64,000 nucleotides of DNA from positions 26,096 to 90,095 of the IMG/VR virus record IMGVR_UViG_3300035670_000106; one strand, given 5' to 3'. Made by a program: the position numbers and the translations under genes. The stretch comes from a virus. The notes under the pieces are model-generated. The model saw nothing but the letters and a program-made list of their open reading frames with translations. It had not been told where the DNA came from and did not search any database. The stretch's first letter is position 1. The number at the start of each line of letters is the position of its first letter. Shown here in pieces: positions 13,001-21,165 of this stretch.

Positions 13001-14673
13001 GCTCACTACAGTTTTATGGAGATGATGGTATTAATGCTTCTGCGGGCGATTTTAACAGTAACGCAGGAACCTTTGTATGTGAAGCAGTTAGTCCCGTAAC
13101 AGCTAGAGACAAATTAACCGCTAGATTTAAAATTAGAGTAGCTATGGGCTCTAATTTAACTTCTGATATTGCAACATTTAATGGACATGCTTCTGGACTA
13201 GGTTCTGCACATATTGCATTGTTACCAACTACAGCAAACACACTAGGAACAACCGCTTCAGGAGCATTACAAGTTTCTGGAGGGGCTGGTATTGCTGGAA
13301 ACTTGACTGTAGGCTCTTCGTTAAGAGTAGGAAGTGTTGCACAAATCCCAGCAGGTGCAGTTGGTACACCTTCATTAGCTTTTTCAGATGATACAGACAC
13401 TGGTATATATCGTTCTGGTACTAACACGCTGGCGATTACAACAGGTGGTACTCAAGCAGTCACCGTTAATGCTAATGGTGACATGGAAGTTATAGGGCGG
13501 TTAAGGTCTTCAGGAAATCAATCTGTAATCTCATGGACAACTACAGGAGTATCTTTTGATATTGCAGCAGCAACTTTTACAGATACGTCTAGTGCAGCAA
13601 CAGCCACGGTAGATAGTAGAGCATCTTCTTCAATTAATAGACCTACATTTGCATCCACTAATGCTATTACGGTAACGAATGCAGCAACACTTTATATAAA
13701 TAACAGTCCTTTAGCTGGTAGTAATACTACAATATCTAATGCATACTCTTTATGGGTAGATAATGGTAATTGTTTATTTGATAATGATGTAACCATAAAT
13801 GGAACGCTTAATGTTAGAACAGCTATTGATCTCGCAGACAGTGATATTTTAAGATTTGGCTCTTCAGACGACTGGGAATTATTTCACGACGGTACAAATA
13901 ACTACATGGATTTAAATGTAGGTAATCTCATAATTCGTGACAATACTACTACCAGAGCCACACTAGAAAGGACTACAGGGAATCTAACCTTAACTGGAGA
14001 CATTGCAGTAAATGGTGGCGATTTAACTACTACAGCAGCTACTTTTAATTTAGTAAACACTACAGCAACTACTCTTAATGTTGGTGGAGCAGCATCTACT
14101 GTAAATATTGGTAGTGATACTGAAGGTTCTACTTTAAATATAAATAATGGGTTTATTGTAAATAGATATACTACAGATAATACTTTTACAGCAGGCAAAC
14201 AATCCAGATTACTATCTGCAACAAAAGCAACAGCTACTGCCAGTGATACAGTAACTTTACAAATTAAAAATCTAAAAAACAACGTAGTATTCTGTGCAGG
14301 TAAGATAAAAATATCTTTTAGTAAGGGTACAAACCCACAATGGAGATTTGCATATAAAGAGTATGGTTTTATGTACTCTCACAATAATACCCCGAGTACT
14401 GTTACCAATACAGAAGGTGCTTTAACTTCTGAGATTTTTAATCTTAATAATGGAACTGCTTACTTGACTGTTGGCACTCCTACTGTTACTTTGGATGGTA
14501 ATGCAGGGGAAGTTTTATTTAATTGGCCTGTAACAGCAACTACCGTTTCCGATAGTCTAATTGTGGTAGTAGAAATAGAGTATATTACGCCTAATCCTGT
14601 TCATGGTTTAATGTCTAACGTTGCGTCACCTACTTCTGGTGATAATGGGACAATACATCTATATATTACTTAA
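7030..14673 (+). CDS. Giant tail fibre protein (2547 aa)
   Basis: Largest complete gene here. In order: an N-terminal beta domain; a GPQGSLGP collagen-like motif near residue 345 followed by an Ig-like domain (about 350-440); two tandem repeats (about 592-857); a stretch of short GLGTNVL / VAIGTN-type repeats (about 990-1375) like trimeric beta-prism or YadA-head folds; two phage-fibre LLDG motifs (near 1528 and 1788); then Gly/Ser/Thr-rich fibre sequence. Composition and repeats are typical of trimeric side fibres that bind surface polysaccharide or protein. No S74 chaperone end is evident. Start follows a GAGAG ribosome-binding site. Confidence 0.85.
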   Translation: MAATLSTLPGGFRIVVAIPQESGEARDDIYGIKVWFGTNNTFDPLSTDTPGPTTTGILGYDGTDFYSDIYTGSTYIGTPLYVKYVFINRADYAYESSDIILASGTVTPEPSNLTGSLTTPASLVQTDSSGNGGVYTNSGGIFKVFEGTVDKTGNGPVYSVQSTSTGLTVSIGTVTGAYTITGLSVDSGVATLRAAYRGINIDLNYSIAKAKTGIQGASGAGGITVILSNESHSVPSASDGSSPVLTGSGTTVKVFEGGTELTYVGTAFGTASTSGTWNFNTIVGTNVTVGSITDSGTHCTIGDITGFTQDTGYITYTINGKLANGVAFSNVQKIQSFSKSKTGSIGPQGSLGPTVSLSYSRDPVFAYTDNTATGDTSNVILTATCNAMSGQTYLWYKDGVSTGTATSTYTVTSAVFSTSVRSAVYKCVVTYNAQTYTDSVTVFRSDRSTAEANATVGATWGTNITSQPANSELYNSQINVDSGVITFYYNTAQGSAPTTPVIGAGAYNFSTKTITAPASWSITPPTTGTGKVWTTTTIFKGTGHTATADDGTNTFTTPLSAYDLNATLGAPSGTYVGSTLAQDVETYSSTAYSGTTNYRTTGSPTNSVTLSGSTAITATADGNALLSIDYTYSQGAKTADGLWIYYSSDSSVTVADPVLTVNPTSGTVRVGVLPGQSYYVGAQAFRRTENGNEATAMVTAGPIASVSSNYTGSLNGTVASTVVTNASNGATAYSGTTNYRTAGTATNQPAITGVTTNATADGNVIANIAYTYTQGTLPADSIDIYWAEGTASPTTTSPSISVSPVSGNLSIPVKPSTNYRFGARTNRVLDSGITSSSITVYTTTVTAAASNYTGSLNGNLISAHLNSNITVDTNGILQGIGTPGISVNNTKAWSSIDTGVLTNDKSLYVGSTTTGVLISSTTNKPRVTVLESSTVRANYGQLDAITVGGGTIPAGYGLSAYDPSGNLVFDTRLSVGIRGNISTNNFAFGTSDVLPNYNTTDYGSNSIGLGTNVLTGGNVARINCVGIGSTVLSNWTSPYSVGIGTNVLSGNFTGTGNEKNVAIGTNILSLAGNAYNPQRSVFIGNDILSVESGGSQYDSILIGSSLANRLNTIQSSVLIGNDIASSNYWFAQGINDSTINSVILGKGAAYAISNYKNVYSTKGNVVVGDSAGYNLCSTGTGVSATYTNSAGSTSITINSTAHEVPLSAIVYIDFTGTNPPTSGYYTVSAVSTNSFSVTHGSSLGTAHTTIACNYSNDKIIGGFSTGSYNVLLGYGAGSFITTGYGNIAIGVGTLGSYQTPDSAINTPAYRTTGRDNIVIGNNAGRIGGNGARNIFIGYFAGSSFTGTNSDVVIIGGHTGASLGSNDIVIADGAGNSRLFWDHSASKWLTNNLSLDLGSGNLITSGTVDGVDISTLESAVAKTADSETITNNWSFTGSGTTIGGSNFDNGWLKIGSSTTGWAFDGNEFYTAGDCIIGSLVGSTMTFSNRPAFNGGTTGTDSPFTVDSTYVVANLNADLLDGNDSSYFIDTSATSQTKSGNLTVADLTVSGGNVISNTSSSKVKYSVYSDASTYGMGFQSAVTYGGLNDWAVTFSNSNINARGFWWGDTTHTLAQGAMALTTNGLLTVAGGMRLGFGESDATDPTTGKLEVNGDITTSGSISTSGQFISSISTGTAPLSVASTTLVSDLNADKVDNTDLIDFWTSREYNFAEGAYVGLNSYYNSGWYTRTAQDGAFAWRNGGDGVGLQLFVNDGPVSANTTFTYSAYAWRDGDFFSNSNKFWHAGNDGSGSGLDADLLDGYNSSQANTINTVAVRDGSGDINCRLIRQEYTDQSTISGGMVFRVNNSTDNYLRVCNSTSAIRTYLGLGSSATVNTGTSGNTIPLLDGTNTWSNNQSISVSSAGSALTVTNSNTAGTSLVTSGITLIDSTQSVAYASDVYPSLQVNDINQRAIGLSTWSNSANGPVIYFAKSRSTTIGTFNSTTNTIAAGDNFGSLQFYGDDGINASAGDFNSNAGTFVCEAVSPVTARDKLTARFKIRVAMGSNLTSDIATFNGHASGLGSAHIALLPTTANTLGTTASGALQVSGGAGIAGNLTVGSSLRVGSVAQIPAGAVGTPSLAFSDDTDTGIYRSGTNTLAITTGGTQAVTVNANGDMEVIGRLRSSGNQSVISWTTTGVSFDIAAATFTDTSSAATATVDSRASSSINRPTFASTNAITVTNAATLYINNSPLAGSNTTISNAYSLWVDNGNCLFDNDVTINGTLNVRTAIDLADSDILRFGSSDDWELFHDGTNNYMDLNVGNLIIRDNTTTRATLERTTGNLTLTGDIAVNGGDLTTTAATFNLVNTTATTLNVGGAASTVNIGSDTEGSTLNINNGFIVNRYTTDNTFTAGKQSRLLSATKATATASDTVTLQIKNLKNNVVFCAGKIKISFSKGTNPQWRFAYKEYGFMYSHNNTPSTVTNTEGALTSEIFNLNNGTAYLTVGTPTVTLDGNAGEVLFNWPVTATTVSDSLIVVVEIEYITPNPVHGLMSNVASPTSGDNGTIHLYIT
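8806..9602 (+). repeat. Two-copy tandem repeat in the fibre gene (period about 423 bp)
   Basis: Unit one (from 8806) and unit two (from 9229) both begin with codons for SGTTNYRT and end with SNYTGSLNG (9151 and 9577). DNA identity at the unit edges is high, so the duplication looks recent or is kept uniform by recombination. It encodes two consecutive beta domains of the fibre shaft. Confidence 0.8.
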
Positions 14674-14679
14674 TAATCT

Positions 14680-14708
14680 AAATTGGCAGCCGTAGCTGCC
14701 AATTTTAA
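14680..14708 (+). terminator. Rho-independent terminator after the fibre gene
   Basis: An 11-bp perfect stem (AAATTGGCAGC / GCTGCCAATTT) with CGTA loop ends in a short T tract. It directly follows the fibre stop codon and precedes the ribosome-binding site of the next gene. Confidence 0.85.
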
Positions 14709-14725
14709 CAACATAAAGGAATTTT

Positions 14726-15049
14726 ATGAATTACCAACAATCAAATATAACTGGTGAATCTTGGAAAAGATCTTACAGAGTTATTATAAATAATGAGTAT
14801 CAAAGTATTCCAAGAATCGAATTCTTTGAAGAAAAAGTAGTAAATATCGAGGGTAGTATTATCAAACAGAATGATGGTTCAGTAGCAGAACAGTTTACCG
14901 AAGCAAATGCTACTGAAACTTTTGATATTAAAGATGAAGAAGGTAATGTTATAGACACTAAAACATATTTAGAAGTATATTCTTTATTGCAGAGCTTGTA
15001 TATGCACATTGCGGAGAAAAGAGATGTATCAAATACTAATAGCAATTGA
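14726..15049 (+). CDS. Hypothetical 107-aa protein downstream of the fibre
   Basis: I do not recognise this protein. It is small, acidic and soluble with no membrane segment. A good AAGGA site precedes the ATG. It overlaps the following gene by 26 bp, which suggests translational coupling. Its place right after the fibre fits a fibre chaperone, an assembly factor or a minor virion part, but the sequence does not decide among them. Confidence 0.75.
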   Translation: MNYQQSNITGESWKRSYRVIINNEYQSIPRIEFFEEKVVNIEGSIIKQNDGSVAEQFTEANATETFDIKDEEGNVIDTKTYLEVYSLLQSLYMHIAEKRDVSNTNSN

Positions 15050-15257
15050 TCAATTATTTAATACTTTATGTTTTTGGATGCCGGGGGGAAGATGGGCAGA
15101 TGAAACCTTATCTTCTAGATCTTGGAGGATACGACATACACATCCCATTTATCATAAAGTTATTGATAAGATATTTTTCTTTGACAAGAACCACTGTGAA
15201 TACTCTTATATTAGCGAACAGCTAAGACTACAAGCCCCTCCAGAAACCAGAGAATAA
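15024..15257 (+). CDS. Small conserved phage protein with DETLSSR motif
   Basis: 77 residues from the ATG at 15024, chosen because GGAG lies 7 nt upstream; an in-frame TTG at 15009 would add five residues. It contains GGRWADETLSSRSWR and FFFDKNHC. These motifs recur in short uncharacterised phage proteins encoded close to lysis or tail genes (my recollection of the family). The N-terminus is mildly hydrophobic. Function unknown. It is the last gene before a separate promoter at 15281. Confidence 0.75.
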   Translation: MYQILIAIDQLFNTLCFWMPGGRWADETLSSRSWRIRHTHPIYHKVIDKIFFFDKNHCEYSYISEQLRLQAPPETRE

Positions 15258-15280
15258 CAGTAGCTACAAAAATTTTATCA

Positions 15281-15309
15281 TTGACATAAGGTAGCTACAG
15301 TGGTATAAT
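15281..15309 (+). promoter_or_regulatory. Sigma70-like promoter on the plus strand
   Basis: TTGACA at 15281-15286, a 17-bp spacer and TATAAT at 15304-15309: a consensus-perfect host-type promoter in the only sizeable gap of the late block. It would start a second transcript covering the genes from 15416 onward. Confidence 0.8.
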
Positions 15310-15337
15310 AGAGGGAAATAGAAATTGTACATGAAAA

Positions 15338-15365
15338 AGTAGGGGACATTAACAGGTTCCCTACT
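15338..15365 (+). promoter_or_regulatory. Leader hairpin downstream of the late promoter
   Basis: A 9-bp stem (AGTAGGGGA / TTCCCTACT, one G-U pair) with a 10-nt loop lies about 20 nt after the expected start and 50 nt before the next ATG. It is followed by GCTTCTTT, a weak T-rich run. It may be an attenuator, an mRNA-stabilising 5' hairpin or the end of a short RNA. Confidence 0.5.
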
Positions 15366-15415
15366 GCTTCTTTAAGAGTACTAAGAATGCAATGCTGTTC
15401 TGGAGATAATATATA

Positions 15416-16003
15416 ATGACCCCAGTCAAATTAGGTTTTAAAGTGTATCAAGGTAGTACTTTTAGTGAAGTATTACGCTGGGAATCCAGCAAGAAAGTTT
15501 ATAAGACAATAACAGGAATTACCCAAAGTGCGCCAACTGTCGTAACTGCTGCAAGCCACTCCGTCCCTGACGGATGGAGAGTAAAAATTACGAATGTAGG
15601 CGGAATGACTGAAATTAATTCTACAGAAAACTACCATATTGCTACATATATAGATAGTAGCAATATCGAAATAAACGCCCTCAATAGTTTAGGATTTAAG
15701 GCCTACACTACTGGAGGAGTAATTGAGTACAATGAGCCCGTAGACTTGACAGGATATACGGCAAGAATGCAGATTAGAGAAAAGCTTGATTCTTCTACGG
15801 TCATCCATGAGTTAACAACCGAAAATGGTGGTATAGTAATAGATACAACAAACTATAAAGTTACAGTGGTTATTAGTGCAGCAGATACAGCTTTATTTAC
15901 CTTCAATACTGCAGTATATAGCTTAGAGTTAATCTCTCCTACAAATGAGGTATACCCGTTCGTAAATGGAGTACTAACTTTAGTTAAGGAAGTTACTAGA
16001 TGA
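15416..16003 (+). CDS. Putative tail/fibre-associated protein (195 aa)
   Basis: The N-terminal segment FKVYQGSTFSEVLRW followed by a beta-rich body resembles short phage proteins encoded next to fibres and baseplate parts (the QGSTF-type N-terminus is recurrent there). No enzyme motif and no membrane segment. First gene after the internal promoter, with GGAG 10 nt upstream. It ends in an ATGA overlap with the next gene, so the two are probably translated together. A structural role is inference. Confidence 0.7.
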   Translation: MTPVKLGFKVYQGSTFSEVLRWESSKKVYKTITGITQSAPTVVTAASHSVPDGWRVKITNVGGMTEINSTENYHIATYIDSSNIEINALNSLGFKAYTTGGVIEYNEPVDLTGYTARMQIREKLDSSTVIHELTTENGGIVIDTTNYKVTVVISAADTALFTFNTAVYSLELISPTNEVYPFVNGVLTLVKEVTR

Positions 16004-16449
16004 TTATACCTGAAAAAACTGAAACCGTATCTGTAGAACTAGAAAAGATACAAGCAGTAGTTTCAGGCAGTACTAATGATACGGTAACTATTGAAAGAGA
16101 GCAGTCTACCTTAGTACAGCAGACTAATGAAGTAGCTATTACTAATGAGCAAGTTTATAATGTGGTAGTAGAAGTAAATAATTCTTCTACTATAGTTGTT
16201 GGCCAACCAGGACCCCAAGGACCTGTAGGTCTTAGTGAGGACTCTATGGCATATGCAAGACAAACAGATTTTGTAGGCGAAGATGTTATATATAAAGGTG
16301 AAGCAGAAGCAGGGTCCTTAACATCTTCACCTTTATGGAGAATAAGAAAGATTACTATAGTCAATGATGATATATCAGAAACTTGGGCTAATGGTAATAC
16401 TGATTTTGATAAAGTGTGGGATGACAGATACACACTAAACTATATTTGA
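16000..16449 (+). CDS. Small collagen-motif virion protein (149 aa)
   Basis: A Val/Thr-rich N-terminus is followed by a short collagen-like run (GQPGPQGPVG near residue 68) and a C-terminal domain containing SETWANG and FDKVWDDR. Collagen-like triplets are common trimerising linkers in phage fibres. Start codon overlaps the previous stop (ATGA). Likely a trimeric head or tail decoration; exact role unknown. Confidence 0.7.
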   Translation: MIIPEKTETVSVELEKIQAVVSGSTNDTVTIEREQSTLVQQTNEVAITNEQVYNVVVEVNNSSTIVVGQPGPQGPVGLSEDSMAYARQTDFVGEDVIYKGEAEAGSLTSSPLWRIRKITIVNDDISETWANGNTDFDKVWDDRYTLNYI

Positions 16450-16459
16450 AAGGCATATA

Positions 16460-16798
16460 ATGGGAATCCAAGTAACACAAGCGGATAGTATGCCCGCAGT
16501 AACATACGATAAAATACATCTAACAAAATTAGAGATAATTCAGCCAATTTTTGAAGATGATACAAAAACTCCTCTGTATCAGGTAATTATTAGTTATAGG
16601 CATTATGGTGTAGTTAATGGTGTAAGATACTATAAAAATGAAGAGTTACAAAGAGTATCTATTGATGACTTTATAACTCTAGCTGCTACAGATGCAGCGC
16701 AAGGTGATATGACACTAGTAAATGCTTTAGGGAGTATTGAAGTTGCCGTTGCCGGTATTATTTCCGATCAAACAGGTAATACGACTACGGTGGTATAA
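16460..16798 (+). CDS. Hypothetical structural-cluster protein (112 aa)
   Basis: No family recognised. Soluble, mixed alpha/beta, preceded by AAAGG 6 nt before ATG and packed between two fibre-like genes 10 and 2 bp away. Co-transcription with virion genes suggests a minor virion or assembly protein. Confidence 0.7.
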   Translation: MGIQVTQADSMPAVTYDKIHLTKLEIIQPIFEDDTKTPLYQVIISYRHYGVVNGVRYYKNEELQRVSIDDFITLAATDAAQGDMTLVNALGSIEVAVAGIISDQTGNTTTVV

Positions 16799-16800
16799 TT

Positions 16801-18354
16801 ATGGCAACATATAGTACTGACCTTAATACTATTACTTTATGCGATTCTGGTTCATTCACAGAATTTACTGGATTCACTACAGGCGGTACACCAGCATTAT
16901 CGACAGAAAACTACATCCACAATGGGTCATCTGTAGACCAAGCTACTGGTCAAGCTGTAGGTCAGCAAGCCTCTATAGCCTTTGATTTTGGTTCTAATAT
17001 TTCTTGGACTACTGGTTGGGTAGTTATGGGTTGGCAGTACTTTGCTGCACCTACCAATATTGAGACTTGGGCTAGTGGTGGTATGCGTATAGGTATTGGC
17101 TCTGCATTAGGTGCAGTTAGCTTCTATAACGCTGTAGGTAATAACTTTGGTACTTATCCGTATGGGGGATGGCAAAATACTGCCATTGATCCAACACTAA
17201 CAGCAGATCAAACTACTGGCGGAGGTAATGGAGGAAGCTACCGTTACTTTGGTTCTATGTGCAATATGCTTGCCAAGATTACCAAAGGTTCTCCACATGC
17301 TATTGATGCTTTTAGGTATGGTAGAGGTCAGATTAAAGCTATTGGTGCTGACTCTACCTTTACTGGATTAGCCTCTGCTAATGATGCTACTACTGCAAGA
17401 TGGGGGTTATTCTCCAATGCTGGCGGTGTGTATAAGTGGAAAGGTTTAATGAGTTTAGGTGATGCTACTAATAGTGTTACCTTCTCTGATAGCAATAAAG
17501 CTATTCTAATTGAAGATACTCCTAGAGTTAGTGCGGGCTTTAATAAGATTGAGATTACTCATGCTTCCTCTTCTGTAACTTGGAACTCTATTTCTATTAC
17601 TGGTGTACAGACTTCTATTACTGGTTCATCTCCTGTAAGTAGGGGTGACTTTGAGGTAGTTACATCGGGAGCTACAGTATCTCTAGCTGGTTGTACTTTT
17701 ACAGATATGGGTACTTTTATACTTAAGTCTAGTGCCTCTATTACAGGTAGTACTTTCCGTAGATGTGGTACAGTAACTCCTTCAGGAGCTACTATTAACT
17801 CTGGTACTCTATTTACAAATAGTTTCAATACTTCTATTGGTGCTTTACTTGTTACATCTCCGACTGATATAGCCTCTATGAGTAATGGTTCTTTTACTAA
17901 TAATGTAAAAGCTATAACTATAACTACTTCTGGTTCCTATAATTTTGTTGGTCATCAATTTTCTAGTAATACTACTGCTGTAGACTTTACAGGTACAGGT
18001 ACGTGTAATATCTATCCTTCAGCAGGGTGTAATTTATCCCAATCTAATTGTACAGCCTCAGGGGGTGGTACAATTATAGTACATGCTGTTTCAACCAATT
18101 TAACACTTACTGGAATAGTTCCAGGATCTGATATTGTTATACTTAACGCTGGTACTACTACTGAGCGTGTAAATATAGATTCCAACGCTACGTCAACTTA
18201 TGTATTCTCCTATACTACCTTAGGAGATGTAGATATATGTGTGTATAAACAAGGTTATAGGCCTTTCGCTTATCGAAATTACAGCCTACCTGCCTCAGAC
18301 GGTTCCTTTCCTGTATCTCAGGTAGCGGACCTAAATTATTTTAATCCAGCCTAA
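16801..18354 (+). CDS. Putative virion protein with beta-helix-like repeats (517 aa)
   Basis: Rich in Ser, Thr, Gly and Asn. An N-terminal globular part (to about residue 240) contains GWQYFAAP and GGWQNTA. From about 240 to 440 short hydrophobic-polar repeats (SITGVQTSI, ASITGSTFRRC, GSFTNNVKAI) suggest a right-handed beta-helix, as in tailspikes and fibres. No catalytic motif is visible. Neighbours are of similar composition, so it is probably one of several fibre or decoration subunits. Confidence 0.7.
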   Translation: MATYSTDLNTITLCDSGSFTEFTGFTTGGTPALSTENYIHNGSSVDQATGQAVGQQASIAFDFGSNISWTTGWVVMGWQYFAAPTNIETWASGGMRIGIGSALGAVSFYNAVGNNFGTYPYGGWQNTAIDPTLTADQTTGGGNGGSYRYFGSMCNMLAKITKGSPHAIDAFRYGRGQIKAIGADSTFTGLASANDATTARWGLFSNAGGVYKWKGLMSLGDATNSVTFSDSNKAILIEDTPRVSAGFNKIEITHASSSVTWNSISITGVQTSITGSSPVSRGDFEVVTSGATVSLAGCTFTDMGTFILKSSASITGSTFRRCGTVTPSGATINSGTLFTNSFNTSIGALLVTSPTDIASMSNGSFTNNVKAITITTSGSYNFVGHQFSSNTTAVDFTGTGTCNIYPSAGCNLSQSNCTASGGGTIIVHAVSTNLTLTGIVPGSDIVILNAGTTTERVNIDSNATSTYVFSYTTLGDVDICVYKQGYRPFAYRNYSLPASDGSFPVSQVADLNYFNPA

Positions 18355-18365
18355 GGAAATGAATT

Positions 18366-19781
18366 ATGGCAAAACTGATTGATCCGGATAGCTTAGTAGT
18401 AGGTACTAATATTACCATTGATACTACTGCTAAAACTTTTACTTTACTAGCTTCTGCCGATGGTTCAACTACCAATGGTTTGATCGCTAAAGATGGTGTA
18501 ACGCTACAAGCAATTTATTCTAAGTTTATTTTACTATGGGAAACTTCCGCATATAATAAATATGCCTTCCCTATGTATGTAATTGACGCGAAATCGGGTC
18601 AATTTAACTTTGGTTTTGATGGTGGATCTTATAATGGATGGAAGCCAGCAGACGATACTACTCGTCAAATGTTGCGAGATGGTGGGTGGAATGAGTATTC
18701 TGCAGCCGGTGCACTGAATAGACAATATGTAGGTATCGTATCTCTGGGCGATGTAAATATAGGTGCTCAGCTTTACTACCAACGTGCTGCTATTGATGCT
18801 CCTACAAACTTTACTTTCGATGATGAAGTTAACGAAGGTATTCAAGTTTATGGGGATGCTACAAACGGTAACTTTGATAAGCGTACATTCTTTAAAGCTT
18901 TTGTTCGAGAAGAGCAGAAAAAATACAAGACTTCCACACTAGCAGATACTGGTCAAAGTGCTACAGGTGCTTATACCGTTAATGTGCTACTATCTAATGA
19001 GACAGATCTTGATGTTCTAGTTTCTGATGCGGTACTAGCCCCAGGTAGTACAGAAACCGGAGCAGCTACATACACCAATATTGATGTTAGCTACTATGCT
19101 ACTGCCACCTCTCAGACTATTAATAGCACCTCCTATCCTTTCTCTATTGTTGTAGAAGGCGATAGTAAAAACCTTCAGCAAATTTATACTAAGGTCCAAT
19201 ACTTACTACGTCAAAATAGCGACATTAATACCTCTGGAGATGCCGGTCCTGTTACTGGTAAGACTGCAGATGATTTAATGTACTTCGTAGGTCCTGACTT
19301 GTATTGTCGTCAGGGGGTATTTATTGCTAATATTGACTCTAATTTTATCAATAACGTATACTTTATTGATGATAATGGAGATCCTCGTGCCTACAACTAC
19401 GCCTCGGCTGGTACCTTAAGTTTTAACTCTTATCTATCTCAAGGGGGTACTGGGTACTATCGTATGTATATTACTGATTCAGTAACAGGTACAGATGATT
19501 ATGGTACTGCTACTGCTATTACTCTGAATGATAAAGATGGAGCCGCTATTGCAGGAACTATTGCTTCTAGCAGTATTTCCTTTACTTTTGCATATGACAC
19601 AAATACCCAAGGTGGTAGATCAGTATTTACTTCCCCAGGTGGAGATGTCCCAGTAACTATTGTTGCAGGTAATAAAGGCATAGCTAAGCCAGTGGTTGCT
19701 ACAGGCGTTATTACTAGATCAAAAGGTATCTCTATTTCTCTAGTTGCTGAGCAGGATCGTGCTTATAGTAATCCGGCGTAA
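18366..19781 (+). CDS. Putative virion/fibre protein (471 aa)
   Basis: Begins MAKLIDPDSLVVGTNI and has a beta-rich, Gly/Thr/Asp-rich body without membrane segments. Repeats are less obvious than in the preceding protein. AAGGA lies upstream. It sits in a tight same-strand run of fibre-like genes. I know of comparable uncharacterised proteins in other long-tailed phage genomes but cannot assign a function. Confidence 0.7.
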   Translation: MAKLIDPDSLVVGTNITIDTTAKTFTLLASADGSTTNGLIAKDGVTLQAIYSKFILLWETSAYNKYAFPMYVIDAKSGQFNFGFDGGSYNGWKPADDTTRQMLRDGGWNEYSAAGALNRQYVGIVSLGDVNIGAQLYYQRAAIDAPTNFTFDDEVNEGIQVYGDATNGNFDKRTFFKAFVREEQKKYKTSTLADTGQSATGAYTVNVLLSNETDLDVLVSDAVLAPGSTETGAATYTNIDVSYYATATSQTINSTSYPFSIVVEGDSKNLQQIYTKVQYLLRQNSDINTSGDAGPVTGKTADDLMYFVGPDLYCRQGVFIANIDSNFINNVYFIDDNGDPRAYNYASAGTLSFNSYLSQGGTGYYRMYITDSVTGTDDYGTATAITLNDKDGAAIAGTIASSSISFTFAYDTNTQGGRSVFTSPGGDVPVTIVAGNKGIAKPVVATGVITRSKGISISLVAEQDRAYSNPA

Positions 19782-19791
19782 GGAGTAGTTA

Positions 19792-21162
19792 ATGTCAACT
19801 AATAGTTACGTTAGAGTTCCTCCGGATAGTACTGGTAAGCGTTATTTTACAATACAGCACAGTATTTCAGGAGTAGATACTCAAGTTCAGGTAATGCATG
19901 CTTCTGATCCTGACTATCCTGAGAATATACAAAAAGTTGACGAAAGAGGAGCCGCTTCGGTTAGGTTTTCGGAGGGCTCTCCTCTCTCAGACGCTTTCGG
20001 TAATTTAAAAGTTTCCAATAGAAAATGTATTGGTACTTATGATTTCGTAGCTGATGACGAATCAGACTACTGGAGTTATCAAGAAACAGGTGGAGGTACG
20101 ATTACTTACTTGTCTGATGCCTCTACAATGCAACTTGCTGTAGGTACTGCATCTGGTGATAAGGCAATGATGACAACCAATCATCATCATTACTATTATC
20201 CGGGTACCAGTAACCTATATATGTTTACCATAGCTTTATCAGATACTAGTACAACAGGTTGTAGACGCAGATGGGGAGCTATTGATGACCACAATGGTCT
20301 GTTCTTCAAACTGAGAGAAGATAACGTTCTTGTATTAGGTCAACGATCTTCAGTAACAGGTACACCAGTAACTAACTGGGTAGCTCAGTCCAATTGGAAT
20401 GGTGACAAGTGTGATGGTACTGGCTTATCTGGTTTTACCCTCGACCCAACCAAGATGAATATCTACTGGATTGACTTTCAGTGGTTAGGCGCTGGTAGGG
20501 TTAGGTTTGGTGTTATTGACGAGTTTGGCAATCGTATCGTCGGCCACACAATGCTTAATGCCAATCAAAATCAGTACCCTTATATGCAGATGGGTAGCCT
20601 AACTGTAAGGGCGGAGATTGAGAATGTAGCTGTTACAGGCAATGCTGCTTCTATGAGGTTAACCTGTGTATCTGTGCATTCAGAGGGCGAGATTAACTAT
20701 ACCTACTGGAGAGCAGTACATGAGTTCCCACAAGCTACTATTACAGGAAATAATCATCATCTTATCAGCTTAAAAGCACCTGATCTGTTTAATGGTAAGC
20801 ATAATGCAGTTACTTCTTACCCAGAACACATTGATTGTTTTGTATCAGGTGGTACTGTTAAGCTGGAAATCTATTGGGATTATCTGACACTTACCGGACC
20901 TACATGGGTTGATAATGGTACTGCTGTAGTTGCGAGTACTACAGGCACACTTACTGACCCTTCAGGTATGTATAGGCCTAAGATTTGGTATCTAGATGCT
21001 GGTAGTCATAGCATTGATATAAACGAAATCTTTGACAAACATGACTTCGGTATTGATATCAACGCTGATGAAACAGAGGCTATTTACGTTACCTTAGTAG
21101 CAAGTCTAGTTAGCGGGACTCCTACTATCGTTGGTGGCATTCAGTATGCAGAATTGAGGTAA
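19792..21162 (+). CDS. Putative virion protein (456 aa)
   Basis: Soluble beta-rich protein with an AAGGAG site. The middle contains a His/Tyr-rich stretch (TNHHHYYYPG) and several Trp and Gly residues suggesting a jelly-roll or carbohydrate-binding fold. No known domain identified by eye. Location and style match the two genes before it, so it is grouped with the structural proteins by inference. Confidence 0.7.
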   Translation: MSTNSYVRVPPDSTGKRYFTIQHSISGVDTQVQVMHASDPDYPENIQKVDERGAASVRFSEGSPLSDAFGNLKVSNRKCIGTYDFVADDESDYWSYQETGGGTITYLSDASTMQLAVGTASGDKAMMTTNHHHYYYPGTSNLYMFTIALSDTSTTGCRRRWGAIDDHNGLFFKLREDNVLVLGQRSSVTGTPVTNWVAQSNWNGDKCDGTGLSGFTLDPTKMNIYWIDFQWLGAGRVRFGVIDEFGNRIVGHTMLNANQNQYPYMQMGSLTVRAEIENVAVTGNAASMRLTCVSVHSEGEINYTYWRAVHEFPQATITGNNHHLISLKAPDLFNGKHNAVTSYPEHIDCFVSGGTVKLEIYWDYLTLTGPTWVDNGTAVVASTTGTLTDPSGMYRPKIWYLDAGSHSIDINEIFDKHDFGIDINADETEAIYVTLVASLVSGTPTIVGGIQYAELR

Positions 21163-21165
21163 TAT

